Source: Bacteroidota bacterium
GTDB lineage: Bacteria > Bacteroidota > Rhodothermia > Rhodothermales > UBA10348
Length of the DNA stretch: 64,000 nt
Reading direction: 5' to 3'
Assembly (NCBI GenBank): GCA_029262775.1
Contig: JAJCYR010000091.1
Location: forward strand, 1 to 64,000
Shown: positions 47,287-56,637 of the stretch, in pieces
Layout of the letters: every line of letters begins with the position of its first letter
Position numbering within the stretch: the first letter of the stretch is position 1
Program-made: the position numbers and the translations under genes
The notes under the pieces: generated by a model
Databases searched by the model: none
What the model was told of the DNA's origin: nothing
The model's input: only the letters and a program-made list of their open reading frames with translations

Positions 47287-48861
47287 ATGAGTAAAGAACA
47301 GATTCGACAGAGCGATCGTCGCCGCACATTCGGCATTATTTCCCACCCAGATGCCGGAAAAACCACGCTTACCGAGCAGCTTCTGCTCCTTGGTGGCCTC
47401 ATCCGGGAGGCAGGGGATGTGCGGGCGCGCAAGACAGATCGGTACGCCACCAGCGATTGGATGGCCATCGAGAAAGAACGGGGTATCTCGGTCACGTCTT
47501 CCGTCATGCAGTTTGAGCACCGCGGCCGCGTCGTGAACCTGCTCGACACGCCCGGTCACCATGACTTTTCGGAAGATACCTATCGCGTTCTGACGGCTGT
47601 CGACAGCGCGCTCATGGTCATTGACAGCGTCAAGGGCGTCGAAACGCAGACCCATAAGCTCATGGAAATCTGCCGGATGCGCACGACCCCCATTCTCACG
47701 TTCATCAACAAAATGGACCGCGAGGGCCAGGGGCCGCTCGAGCTGTTGGATGACATTGAAACCTCTCTCAAAATTGACGCGGTGCCGCTCTCCTGGCCCA
47801 TCGGCGCCGGAGCCCGGTTTCAAGGCACCTACGACCTGCAGCGCAAGGTACTGCACCTTGTTGACGAGGAGGACCCCATCCCCATGCCCGATTTGTCCAG
47901 CAGCCAGCTCGACGCGCTCCTCGGCTCCGCCGCGAATGATCTCCGCTTCGATGCGGAACTCCTGCTGGAGGCCGGCACAGAATTTTCTGTAGATGCGTAC
48001 CTCGCGGGAGAACAGACCCCCGTGCTCTTTGGCAGCGCCCTCGACGGATTTGGCGTCCCGCAACTGCTCGATACGTTCGTTGAGATTGCCCCGCCGCCGA
48101 GCAGGCGTCAAACGACAACACGGCCCGTATCGCCGCACGAGACCGCGCTCTCGGGCGTGGTGTTCAAAATCCAGGCCAACATGGACCCGCGACACCGCGA
48201 CCGGGTGGCATTTTTTCGCATATGCTCCGGCAAATACGAGCCCGGCATATGGGTACGCCATGGACGCACCGATCAGACCTTCCGGCTTGCGAATGCCATG
48301 GCCTTCATGGCCCAGGGGCGCGAGGGCACGGACGAGGCCTGGCCGGGCGATATCATCGGCATTCCCAACCACGGCACGCTCCGCATTGGCGATACGCTGA
48401 CCGCGCAGGAACCCCTCCAATTCACAGGCATCCCGAGCTTTGCGCCCGAGCATTTCCAGAAAGCCCGCATCAAGAATGCACTCCGCGCCAAGCATTTGGA
48501 GAAAGGACTCCAGCATCTGGTCGAAGAGGGCGCCATCCAGATGTTTCGTCCATTAGTGAACACGGATTACATACTGGGCGCTGTGGGGCCCCTCCAGTTC
48601 GAAGTCGTCCAGGAGCGGCTCAGGAGCGAATACAATGTGGAGGTGATCATGAGCGCCATGTCGTACGCCGGCGCGCGCTGGGTGGAGTCGAGTGATGAGG
48701 AAGCCCTGCGCGAGTTCACGCGCAAACAGGCCGGCAACCTGGCCCGGGATGTGGACGGTTCGCTGGTCTACATGGCCCCCTCCATGTGGTGGCTCAATGA
48801 CACCGTCGAAAAGTGGAAGACGCTCACGTTCCGCAGCACAAAAGAGCACGTCTTCGACTGA
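47287..48861 (+). CDS. prfC: Peptide chain release factor 3
   Basis: GTPase of 524 aa that frees RF1 and RF2 from the ribosome after termination. The P-loop HPDAGKT is at 20-26, [14 protein letters not shown] lies near 95 and [10 protein letters not shown] near 145. The domain II-III region ends in [16 protein letters not shown], a known RF3 C-terminal feature. The in-frame region before the chosen ATG shows no family similarity. The length is normal for the family. Confidence 0.96.
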   Translation: MSKEQIRQSDRRRTFGIISHPDAGKTTLTEQLLLLGGLIREAGDVRARKTDRYATSDWMAIEKERGISVTSSVMQFEHRGRVVNLLDTPGHHDFSEDTYRVLTAVDSALMVIDSVKGVETQTHKLMEICRMRTTPILTFINKMDREGQGPLELLDDIETSLKIDAVPLSWPIGAGARFQGTYDLQRKVLHLVDEEDPIPMPDLSSSQLDALLGSAANDLRFDAELLLEAGTEFSVDAYLAGEQTPVLFGSALDGFGVPQLLDTFVEIAPPPSRRQTTTRPVSPHETALSGVVFKIQANMDPRHRDRVAFFRICSGKYEPGIWVRHGRTDQTFRLANAMAFMAQGREGTDEAWPGDIIGIPNHGTLRIGDTLTAQEPLQFTGIPSFAPEHFQKARIKNALRAKHLEKGLQHLVEEGAIQMFRPLVNTDYILGAVGPLQFEVVQERLRSEYNVEVIMSAMSYAGARWVESSDEEALREFTRKQAGNLARDVDGSLVYMAPSMWWLNDTVEKWKTLTFRSTKEHVFD

Positions 48862-48985
48862 GCCGCGCCGGGGTTTCCCCTACGCCAAACAGAGGGCAAC
48901 AAGCCCACGGTCCGGTCGTTTGCCGCTGTATTCGGAGTTTTTACTCTACAATGACAATTCTTCGGGGCGATACGGTGCCAAGTCC

Positions 48986-50437
48986 ATGATCAACTTACCT
49001 TCCATCATCCAGGGCGGCATGGGTGTGGGCGTTTCGAACTGGCAACTGGCGGCGGCTGTGGCCCGCCGGGGGCAATTGGGTGTGGTCTCCGGGACGGCGA
49101 TCAGTCACGTGGTGGCCAATCGCCTCTTCGAAGGGGACCCGGCGGGCCACATACGGTCCGCCCTCGCGGAATTCCCGTTTCAGGAGTCGGCGCGCCGTAT
49201 GATTTCACGCTGGTTCCGCGAGGGCGGACCGCAACCCGGTGAGCAGCTTCCCTCGCACCCCATCTACTCCATTACGCCACCCCGCTTTCTGGATCAGATT
49301 ACGGCCATGTCGAATTTCGTGGAAGTGCATCTGGCGCGACGGGGCCACTCTGGACAGGTCGGACTCAATTTGCTCGAGAAAATCCAGCTCCCCACGCTCG
49401 CATCGCTCTATGGCGCCATGCTGGCGGGTGTAGACTGGGTGCTGATGGGGGCCGGTATTCCGACCCAGGTCGCGGGCCTCCTGGACAAGCTCTCGCGCCA
49501 CGAAGCCGTATCGTACCGCCTCGACGTAAAGGGGGCCAAGCCGGGCCCGCGGGAAGAGGCCATATCCATATCCTTCGACCCGGAGCGCATTTTTCCAGGC
49601 ATTGCCGCGCGCCTTGGCCCCCTCAAGCGGCCGCGCTTCGTGCCCATCGTGAGTTCGGTGGTTCTGGCCTCCGCGCTCATCAAGAGGAGCGAAGGCGAAG
49701 TGGACGGATTCGTAGTGGAACTCCCCGTCGCAGGCGGTCACAACGCCCCGCCGCGGGGGAAAATGACCCTGAGCGAAGACGGTGAGCCCATCTACGGGCC
49801 CAAGGATGAGGTGGAACTCGACGGCATGCGGGCACTCGGCAAGCCCTTCTGGCTTGCGGGCGGCTACGGCCGAGCCGGAGCACTCACGGCCGCGCAAACG
49901 ACCGGCGCCACAGGCATTCAGGTAGGCACAGCCTTCGCGCTGTGCCACGAATCGGGCATCCGGAAAGAACTGCGGATGGAACTGCTCGAGCGGGTGGCGA
50001 GGGGCGAGGCGGACATGAAAACGAGCCCCGTCGCATCGCCCACGGGATTTCCCTTCAAGGTGGCGCAGCTTGCGGGGACCATGTCCGATGAGGCCGTTTA
50101 CGAGGCGCGACCCCGGCTGTGCGATGTGGGCATGCTGCGGACACTCGTCCAGGATGACGACGGAAACGTCGCATACCGATGCGCCGCTGAACCGGTCGAG
50201 GACTACGTGGCCAAGGGTGGCCGCACGGAAGACACCGAGGGGCGGCGCTGCCTGTGCAACAACCTGCTGTCGACGGCTGGTGTCGTCAAGGTGCAGAAAA
50301 ACGGGTATGTGGAAGCGCCCATTGTGACCATAGGAGACGACTTCCCGCTGGTGCGCCAGTTCCAGACCGGGGAGCAGCAGACTGGGGAGCAGCTGTCCTA
50401 CTCGGCAGGTGACGTGCTGCGTGTGCTGCTGGCATGA
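48986..50437 (+). CDS. Nitronate monooxygenase / PfaD-like flavoprotein
   Basis: A TIM-barrel FMN protein of 483 aa. It starts MINLPSIIQGGMGVGVSNWQL and has GLNLLEKIQLPTLASLYGAMLAGVDWVLMGAGIP. The FMN-phosphate part is GGYGRAGALTAAQTTGATGIQVGTAFALC. These are features of the NPD/nitronate monooxygenase and FabK/PfaD group. The C-terminal part (about 390-480), with two cysteine-containing segments (RLCDVG, RRCLCNNLL), is longer than typical NMO. Function within the group is not settled. An upstream in-frame region overlaps prfC and is rejected. Confidence 0.8.
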   Translation: MINLPSIIQGGMGVGVSNWQLAAAVARRGQLGVVSGTAISHVVANRLFEGDPAGHIRSALAEFPFQESARRMISRWFREGGPQPGEQLPSHPIYSITPPRFLDQITAMSNFVEVHLARRGHSGQVGLNLLEKIQLPTLASLYGAMLAGVDWVLMGAGIPTQVAGLLDKLSRHEAVSYRLDVKGAKPGPREEAISISFDPERIFPGIAARLGPLKRPRFVPIVSSVVLASALIKRSEGEVDGFVVELPVAGGHNAPPRGKMTLSEDGEPIYGPKDEVELDGMRALGKPFWLAGGYGRAGALTAAQTTGATGIQVGTAFALCHESGIRKELRMELLERVARGEADMKTSPVASPTGFPFKVAQLAGTMSDEAVYEARPRLCDVGMLRTLVQDDDGNVAYRCAAEPVEDYVAKGGRTEDTEGRRCLCNNLLSTAGVVKVQKNGYVEAPIVTIGDDFPLVRQFQTGEQQTGEQLSYSAGDVLRVLLA

Positions 50438-50508
50438 AGTTGGTGCTCCTGTGCACGCATTCGGCCTGGCGGCGGAACCATGGGGGGCCGATGGAATAGG
50501 CGGCTTTC

Positions 50509-51078
50509 ATGTCGCAGACCACTGTACATTTCGATTCCGGAACCGAGCCCTCCATGGCTGGCAAATTCGTCGCTGCGTGGGGTCTTTTGGGGTTTGCACT
50601 CCTACTTGCCCGCGGCATTTGGCGCCTGTGGCCCATGGCAGCCGGGGCGACATTCGAGGAATTCAGCGCGTGGCACTGGGCAGCGGTAGGGGCAAGTCTC
50701 ATTGCATTTGGCTACGGAGAAGGGTACCGGGCCATCCACCGCAAGGTCATACCGAGACTGCGTAGACGCGCCGTTCAACTGGCCGTGGGTGAGGGCCTGG
50801 GCGAGGGTTCGGGGCGCGGCGAGGGCTCGAGGCGCGGCGGCGCGCACGTCATCTACAGCCTCCTTGCCCCGCTCTACTGCATGGGGCTCCTCGGCGCCGA
50901 GCGCCACCTCCTGGCCCGCAGTTGGGGAATGGTCACGGCTATCGTACTCATGATTCTGGGCATGCGGTTTGTCCCCGCTCCGTGGCGGGAAATTATCCTC
51001 ATTGGTGTCAGCGCGGCCCTTGTGTGGGCGCTCCTCGCGACACTCGTCGAGACCGCTCGCATGCTTCGGGATATGTAA
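50509..51078 (+). CDS. Hypothetical membrane protein
   Basis: A 189-aa protein with about five predicted membrane segments and a Gly/Arg/Glu-rich cytosolic loop (GEGLGEGSGRGEGSRRGG) in the middle. No family recognised. It follows the flavoprotein gene at 71 bp on the same strand. Membrane topology and open frame support it as real; function unknown. Confidence 0.6.
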   Translation: MSQTTVHFDSGTEPSMAGKFVAAWGLLGFALLLARGIWRLWPMAAGATFEEFSAWHWAAVGASLIAFGYGEGYRAIHRKVIPRLRRRAVQLAVGEGLGEGSGRGEGSRRGGAHVIYSLLAPLYCMGLLGAERHLLARSWGMVTAIVLMILGMRFVPAPWREIILIGVSAALVWALLATLVETARMLRDM

Positions 51079-51098
51079 CTCTTATTGTTACACTTTTA
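51074..51098 (+). terminator. Weak terminator-like hairpin
   Basis: TGTAAC and GTTACA arms with a 7-nt loop overlap the stop codon of the preceding gene, followed by CTTTTAAT. The stem is short, so termination strength is doubtful. Confidence 0.35.
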
Positions 51099-51149
51099 AT
51101 ATCATCCCGGAGCCTGCCGATAACGGCGGAACACACCACCAATCACACC

Positions 51150-51656
51150 ATGTTTTACCCCAAGACCACCATTGCCATGGTGCTTCTTGCGGGTATTCTC
51201 GGATACCGCGCCCTGCCACGACCCGTGGCCGAAGCGTGGATCCTGGACCCCTCTGCCCGTGTGCTCGCACACGCGAACAGGACCGTACAGCACACGCGTT
51301 GGGCGTGGCTCGAATACCGGGCTGGCAGCGGCGATGCATGTGCGCTCGTCATGACGGGCCTCCAGCAGCTGTCTCCCCCGCCTCCCGATCTGTTTTTAGG
51401 CAGGTTCATCGCGCGCCGCGTTGAACAACGTCCGGAACGGGCGCGCCTCGCCGACCCGGTGTGGCTCACAGGCGTGGACCGCTCACCAGCCGCTGGCCTC
51501 AAGCGCATTCGGCGCGGTCTGAGTAGGAACCATGCACATACAGGCGCAGCGGGCGCCACCGCGGCAGACGCGCCTATAGATTCTGCGGCATGTTCGGGCG
51601 TGGCCATCCCGGATTGGGTCCTCGCGGCCGCCAAAGGCGACGTACCCTTGCCATAA
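51150..51656 (+). CDS. Hypothetical small protein
   Basis: A 168-aa frame with a hydrophobic N-terminal segment (TTIAMVLLAGILGY) that could be a signal or anchor, then a polar Arg/Ala/Pro-rich body with two cysteines. No family recognised. The frame is open far upstream but without coding character. It is kept because it fills the gap before the kinase gene. May not be a real gene. Confidence 0.35.
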   Translation: MFYPKTTIAMVLLAGILGYRALPRPVAEAWILDPSARVLAHANRTVQHTRWAWLEYRAGSGDACALVMTGLQQLSPPPPDLFLGRFIARRVEQRPERARLADPVWLTGVDRSPAAGLKRIRRGLSRNHAHTGAAGATAADAPIDSAACSGVAIPDWVLAAAKGDVPLP

Positions 51657-51733
51657 CATGGAAGGCCACTGCCGGGCAGGTATTCCTGCGGCTGCCGTAT
51701 ACTCGGGTTTCACCACCACCCCGAGCCTCACCC

Positions 51734-54700
51734 ATGTACCCGATTCTCCGAGAGCGTGCACGCGCGGCATGCGGCGTGCTCGCAGCCGTTCTGCAGCCTC
51801 TCAGCGCCTGTCTCCTGTCCACTGCCTGCCTCCTCGCCCTTGCCCTTGCCACCAACCCGGCGCACGCCCAGGTCGACACGCCCCCCGACCTGCCGTCTGT
51901 CAACGTCGCCGAGGCCCCCTCCATCCGCATGGATAACCTGGACTTGACCGATGGCATAGGTCAAGGCACGATATACCAGATCACGCAGGATAGCAAGGGC
52001 TTTCTCTGGTTCGGGACCCAGGGAGGGCTGCACCGCTACGACGGGCACGAATTCAAGATTTACGAACCTGTCGCCTTCGACACCACCTCTATCGGAAACG
52101 GGTGGGTGTGGGGCGTCAATGAATCGAAAGATGGCAGCATGTGGGCGGCTACTCTGACGGGATTGTCTCGTCTCGACCCTGAAACCGGGCATTTTGAGAA
52201 TTTTGTCCACGATCCGGCCGATTCCACAAGTTTGGCATCCGGCATCGTGTTCGCCAGCCTCGAGGCCAGCGACGGCACCATATGGGTGGCTTCCGACGAC
52301 GGTCTGAGCCGACTGGATGCGGCGCGCACCGGTGTATTCGAGCGGTTCGAGCCCGTGGCTGGCGATTCCACCAGCCTCCCGGGATCCAGCTATTTCTTCC
52401 TGCGCGAAGGTCCTGACGGTACCATCTGGGTCAGCACGGACGACGGGCTCGCTGGCGTGAACCCGGCGACAGGCGCTATCCGCCGGTATTTCTCGACCGG
52501 CCAGGTGCAGGGTAATTCCGCGCCGCAGGTGGTCTATGGAAGCGCGTCGGATGCTCGCGACGAACAGTTTTTCTGGTACGGACTGGGCCGAGGGCTTATG
52601 CGTTTTGACTCTCACACGGGCGAACGCACCGTTTGGGTCCCGTATCCCGATGAACCCCTTTTCAGTGAATTGAACGTGGTTTTGACCATCACAAACGATC
52701 CACTCAGCGACGACGTCCTGTGGATCGGCACAAGCGGAGGTGGACTTCTTCGCTTCGACACCGTATCGAAAACGTTCAGCACATACAACCATGACCCGGA
52801 GGACCCGAATTCGATCGCGTCGGATATGGCGAATACGGTGTTTGCCGACCACTCTGGCACGGTCTGGGTCGGCTACGGCAACAAGGGGCTGGGCAAGTTC
52901 AATCCGACATCCGTCAGTATAGCCCACATTCGGAACGATCCTGAAAACGCCGACACACCCGTAGCCGATGGGAGTATCTGGGCCATGCTCGAAGCACGTG
53001 GCAACCTCTGGACGGGCGTCTCATCGAATGCCGGCAAGCATATCCTTACGCGCTACCATCTCTCGTCGGGAGAAGCCCGGCGCATCACGGCTGACCCAAA
53101 TAACGACTTGACCTTTTGGCCGGGCACCATCCAATCTCTCATGGTTTCTGAATCCGGACAACTGTGGGTGGGGACATCGGGCGTCAGTGCATGCAACCCG
53201 GCAACGTTGATCTGCCGCCGCCTGCCGCGCTCCCGTACCGATTCTACGCAAATCGACGGGAGCTCCGTTCATGCGCTCTTCGAGGCGGCTGACGAGCCCG
53301 GTACCATCTGGGTCGGCAATTTTGGAGGGCTGCACCGCTTGGATGCCACAACGGGCACGGTGCGCCGCTTTGCTACGCCCACGCTGGACCCGGCGCTCAC
53401 CATGATACCGGCGCATATCATTCTTGGCAGTGACGGGGCGCTCTGGATATCTACTCTCGGATCCGGGATCTCCCGGTTCGAGCGCGAGGCGGAAACGTTC
53501 GAACACTATCCGTACAATGTCCGCGACACGACAACGATCGCCAACAACCACGCGGAAGTCATCCTCGAGCGCGCCGTCGAGCCGGGCATTCTGTGGGTTG
53601 GCACGATGGGGGGCCTGGATCGTTTCAACATGAATACGCGCACGGTGGAGCGCCATTTCAATGAGCAGGCGGGGCTTGCCAACAATCACATCTATGGCAT
53701 GCTGGAAGATAATAATGGCATGCTTTGGATCACGTCCAACCGGGGTGTTTCCATGTTCAATCCCGACACGGGGGCTTTCCGGAACTACGGTACCGAGGAT
53801 GGTTTGCGCGAGTTGGAGTTCATGCAGAATGCGTTCACGAAAGGGAGCGGCGGCATGCTCTACTTCGGGGATGTGCGTGGCATCACGGCTTTCGTACCGG
53901 AGCGATTGACCACCAACGGCGTAGCTCCCCCGGTCGCCTTCACGGCGCTCCGCGTGAATGGCGAGGAGCAGGAACTGGTTGCTGCACTCGAGATCCCGTA
54001 CGCCCGGAACAGTTTTTCTGTAGATTTTGTGGCACTGCATTTCACGAATCCGACCCGAAACACGTTCTCCTATCAGTTGGAGGGGTATAGTGACGACTGG
54101 GTGAACGCCGGTACGCAGCGCACGGCCGCCTATACGAACCTCCCACCCGGAGAGTATACACTGCGCGTCAAAGCAGCCAATTCCGACGGCATATGGAATA
54201 CTACCGGCATTTCCATGGATGTCTCGGTGCTTCCCCCATGGTACCGCTCAGCGTGGGGGTATCTGCTTTTTGCGGCACTTCTGATTGGTATCGTTGCCGG
54301 GGGCGCGCGCGTGCAGCACGCGCGTGTCGTAAAGCGCGAACGCACCCGCTCGGAAATCAAAGAAATCGGGCTTCGGGCCGAGGCGGCCGAGTCAGAAGCC
54401 AAGGCCCTGCAGGCAGAGAATGCGCGCCGCAGGAATATTGAGCGGCTGTCCGAAATTGGCAAGGAAATTACGTCATCACTCGATTTTGAAACGATTTTCG
54501 GTCGGCTCTACATGCATGTAAATGAACTCACCAACGCTCCCATTTTTGGCGTAGGCATTTACAATGAGAAAGAAGCCCTGCTCGACTACCGCATGGCCAT
54601 CGAGGACGGCAAACGCTATGCTCCCTACACACGCGATATGCGCGACGTGAACCAGTTTCCGGTCTGGTGTATTTCGCATCGCGAGCCAGTCTTCATCAAC

Positions 54701-55762
54701 GACATCGAGAGCGAGTACAGCAAATACCTCGATTCGCTCGAGACCACGAGTGGCACGCTTGAAGACGGATCGGTGAGCCGCCAGCCGCTATCGCTGATTT
54801 ACCTGCCGCTGACGACACAGGACCGCGTCCTGGGCGTCATCACGGTTCAGAGCTTCAAGCGGAATGCATACACGGAAGACGACTTGAACCTACTCAAAAC
54901 CATGGCGGCCTATGCATCGGTCGCGCTCGACAACGCGAACGCCTACCGGCAATTGAATACGACCGTCGAGGAGCTCAAACAGACCCAGCAGCAATTGGTG
55001 CAGCAGGAAAAAATGGCATCTCTTGGGCAGCTCACGGCGGGTATTGCCCACGAGATCAAGAATCCGCTCAATTTTGTGACGAACTTCGCCGACGTGAACG
55101 CCGAGTTGGCATCGGAACTCAGGGAGCTTTTCGACGCCAACGATGGGGAGCGTCTGGCGAGCGTGCGCGCCGAGATCGAGGACCTGGTGTCCGGGCTGCA
55201 TCTCAACGCCAAGCAGATTTCCAAGCATGGAAAACGAGCCGATTCCATTGTGCGGGGCATGATGGAGCATGCCCGTCAGGGCGATTCAGAGCGGTTCGAT
55301 GTGTCCATCAACGGATTCGTGGAGGAGTACGTGAACCTGGCCTGGCATGGCTACCGCGCCCGCTTCCAGGACCTGCAGGTGGACGTCAATACGTCGTTTG
55401 GCCAGGAGGTTGAAAACGCCCGGATATCCCCGCAGGATATGGGACGCGTGCTGATCAACCTCGTGGGAAACGCGCTCGATGTCGTTCGCCCGCTCAAGAA
55501 CGGAATGCTGTCGGTCGCGACGCGGCGTCTCGATGATCACGTGGAAATACGGGTCTCCGACAACGGACCGGGCGTCCCGGAGCACCTTCGAAGCCGAATA
55601 TTCGAGCCTTTTTTCACGACGAAGCCTACGGGCGAAGGAACAGGGCTCGGGCTGAGCATGTCTCATGAGATTGTCACACAGGGCCACGGCGGCACGTTGA
55701 CGCTCGAAGACACGCCCGGCGGTGGCGCCACATTCGTGATTACGCTTCCCCTTTCCGGTTGA
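51734..55762 (+). CDS. Reg_prop-Y_Y_Y-GAF sensor histidine kinase
   Basis: A 1342-aa sensor. A signal peptide or anchor (to about AHA) is followed by two seven-bladed-type propellers of Reg_prop repeats, recognisable as FLWFGTQGGLHRYDG, VWVGYGNKGLGKFNP and ILWVGTMGGLDRFNM. A Y_Y_Y domain (about 740-830) and one membrane helix (about 840-862) come next. A coiled-coil, a GAF domain (about 910-1075), HisKA with the phospho-acceptor in AHEIKNPLN (about 1103) and HATPase with DNGPGVPEHL and GTGLGLSMS complete it. Unlike hybrid Bacteroidota relatives it has no receiver or AraC part, so its regulator must be elsewhere. Confidence 0.92.
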   Translation: MYPILRERARAACGVLAAVLQPLSACLLSTACLLALALATNPAHAQVDTPPDLPSVNVAEAPSIRMDNLDLTDGIGQGTIYQITQDSKGFLWFGTQGGLHRYDGHEFKIYEPVAFDTTSIGNGWVWGVNESKDGSMWAATLTGLSRLDPETGHFENFVHDPADSTSLASGIVFASLEASDGTIWVASDDGLSRLDAARTGVFERFEPVAGDSTSLPGSSYFFLREGPDGTIWVSTDDGLAGVNPATGAIRRYFSTGQVQGNSAPQVVYGSASDARDEQFFWYGLGRGLMRFDSHTGERTVWVPYPDEPLFSELNVVLTITNDPLSDDVLWIGTSGGGLLRFDTVSKTFSTYNHDPEDPNSIASDMANTVFADHSGTVWVGYGNKGLGKFNPTSVSIAHIRNDPENADTPVADGSIWAMLEARGNLWTGVSSNAGKHILTRYHLSSGEARRITADPNNDLTFWPGTIQSLMVSESGQLWVGTSGVSACNPATLICRRLPRSRTDSTQIDGSSVHALFEAADEPGTIWVGNFGGLHRLDATTGTVRRFATPTLDPALTMIPAHIILGSDGALWISTLGSGISRFEREAETFEHYPYNVRDTTTIANNHAEVILERAVEPGILWVGTMGGLDRFNMNTRTVERHFNEQAGLANNHIYGMLEDNNGMLWITSNRGVSMFNPDTGAFRNYGTEDGLRELEFMQNAFTKGSGGMLYFGDVRGITAFVPERLTTNGVAPPVAFTALRVNGEEQELVAALEIPYARNSFSVDFVALHFTNPTRNTFSYQLEGYSDDWVNAGTQRTAAYTNLPPGEYTLRVKAANSDGIWNTTGISMDVSVLPPWYRSAWGYLLFAALLIGIVAGGARVQHARVVKRERTRSEIKEIGLRAEAAESEAKALQAENARRRNIERLSEIGKEITSSLDFETIFGRLYMHVNELTNAPIFGVGIYNEKEALLDYRMAIEDGKRYAPYTRDMRDVNQFPVWCISHREPVFINDIESEYSKYLDSLETTSGTLEDGSVSRQPLSLIYLPLTTQDRVLGVITVQSFKRNAYTEDDLNLLKTMAAYASVALDNANAYRQLNTTVEELKQTQQQLVQQEKMASLGQLTAGIAHEIKNPLNFVTNFADVNAELASELRELFDANDGERLASVRAEIEDLVSGLHLNAKQISKHGKRADSIVRGMMEHARQGDSERFDVSINGFVEEYVNLAWHGYRARFQDLQVDVNTSFGQEVENARISPQDMGRVLINLVGNALDVVRPLKNGMLSVATRRLDDHVEIRVSDNGPGVPEHLRSRIFEPFFTTKPTGEGTGLGLSMSHEIVTQGHGGTLTLEDTPGGGATFVITLPLSG

Positions 55763-56225
55763 GACCGCTCCGGATGGCGTCAGCGGACTGGATACGTGGC
55801 CACACGGCGCGGACGAGCACCCCGATGCCCGCCATCTGAAGCGCCATTCCGGCCACTCGGAAACCATTCAGGAGCTCGTCCGCGCCGGGCTCTCCTGCCA
55901 CAAGCGGTGCGGCGGCAACGACGACGACACCCAGATTGAGCGCCGCCGTGGCCGAGAGGAGGATCGCTTTCCCCAGTCCTGCGCGTCGCCGGTTCCGCGG
56001 AAGGATCCAGAGTGCTACGCCGAGCGCGAGTTGGATCATAAAGCCCGTCAGCATGATCCAGGCATGGGAGGGGCGAAGCATCCAGATGCCGCTCCAGTCG
56101 CCGCCGGAAAGCCAGTTGCCACTGGCCAGACCGGAGCGCTCGAAGAGCATGGCTACTCCGAGCAGTACGCCGGTCATGAACCACAGGAGTGCGCATCGCA
56201 CAAGCAAAACACTATGCTGTGGCAT
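55740..56225 (-). CDS. Small heme-oxidase-like membrane protein
   Basis: A 161-aa protein with about four membrane segments. The motif HAWIMLTGFMIQLALGVALWILPR (from His54) resembles one helix pair of cytochrome-oxidase-like subunit I proteins found beside denitrification genes. It converges with the kinase gene, overlapping its end by 23 bp. It is probably co-transcribed with nirK and the next gene. A role in NO or heme handling is inferred from context only. Confidence 0.65.
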   Translation of the reverse strand: MPQHSVLLVRCALLWFMTGVLLGVAMLFERSGLASGNWLSGGDWSGIWMLRPSHAWIMLTGFMIQLALGVALWILPRNRRRAGLGKAILLSATAALNLGVVVVAAAPLVAGEPGADELLNGFRVAGMALQMAGIGVLVRAVWPRIQSADAIRSGLNRKGEA

Positions 56226-56237
56226 GGCGGGAAGGCG

Positions 56238-56609
56238 TTATCTGCGGGTTTTGACGCGGCTCCAGAAGTAGACGACCAGCAGCGCTGCGGCGGTTGCCTG
56301 AAGTAGCGATGAGGCCACGAGCAGACTTCCCCAGGGGTCGATGTGGGCCCGAGGCTCAGACGGAATGCGCAGTATAAGCCCGGCGTTGAGAAGCCCCCAG
56401 GCCGCACCCACCAAGTGGTGATGGCCGTAGGGAGATTCCTTCGAGTACCGCGGGAACAGCCAGTAGGCCACGCCGAAAATGAGCTGGGTCAGCCATCCGA
56501 CCGTGAGCACGTGGAATACGGCCGGATGGGACCAGAAGACGCCCATGACAAGACCGGCGAACAGGTGAATGAACGCGGTTTTGATGAAGAGCCTGCTCAG
56601 GAGCGGCAT
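56238..56609 (-). CDS. Small heme-oxidase-like membrane protein
   Basis: A 123-aa, about four-helix protein with HPAVFHVLTVGWLTQLIFGVAYWLFPR (His28, His33). This is the same H...GW..Q...GVA.W..PR pattern as its downstream neighbour and close to one in the protein at 61451. It lies 28 bp after nirK and 12 bp before the next gene, so a three-gene transcript is likely. Much shorter than a true oxidase subunit I, so it is probably an accessory heme or NO-related protein. Function unproven. Confidence 0.65.
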   Translation of the reverse strand: MPLLSRLFIKTAFIHLFAGLVMGVFWSHPAVFHVLTVGWLTQLIFGVAYWLFPRYSKESPYGHHHLVGAAWGLLNAGLILRIPSEPRAHIDPWGSLLVASSLLQATAAALLVVYFWSRVKTRR

Positions 56610-56637
56610 GACGTGCGGGGGTAATGCGTGGGCCTGG

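Noticed and set aside
47029..48516. Long minus-strand open frame opposite prfC
   Set aside because: Antisense shadow of RF3 with no recognisable domain.
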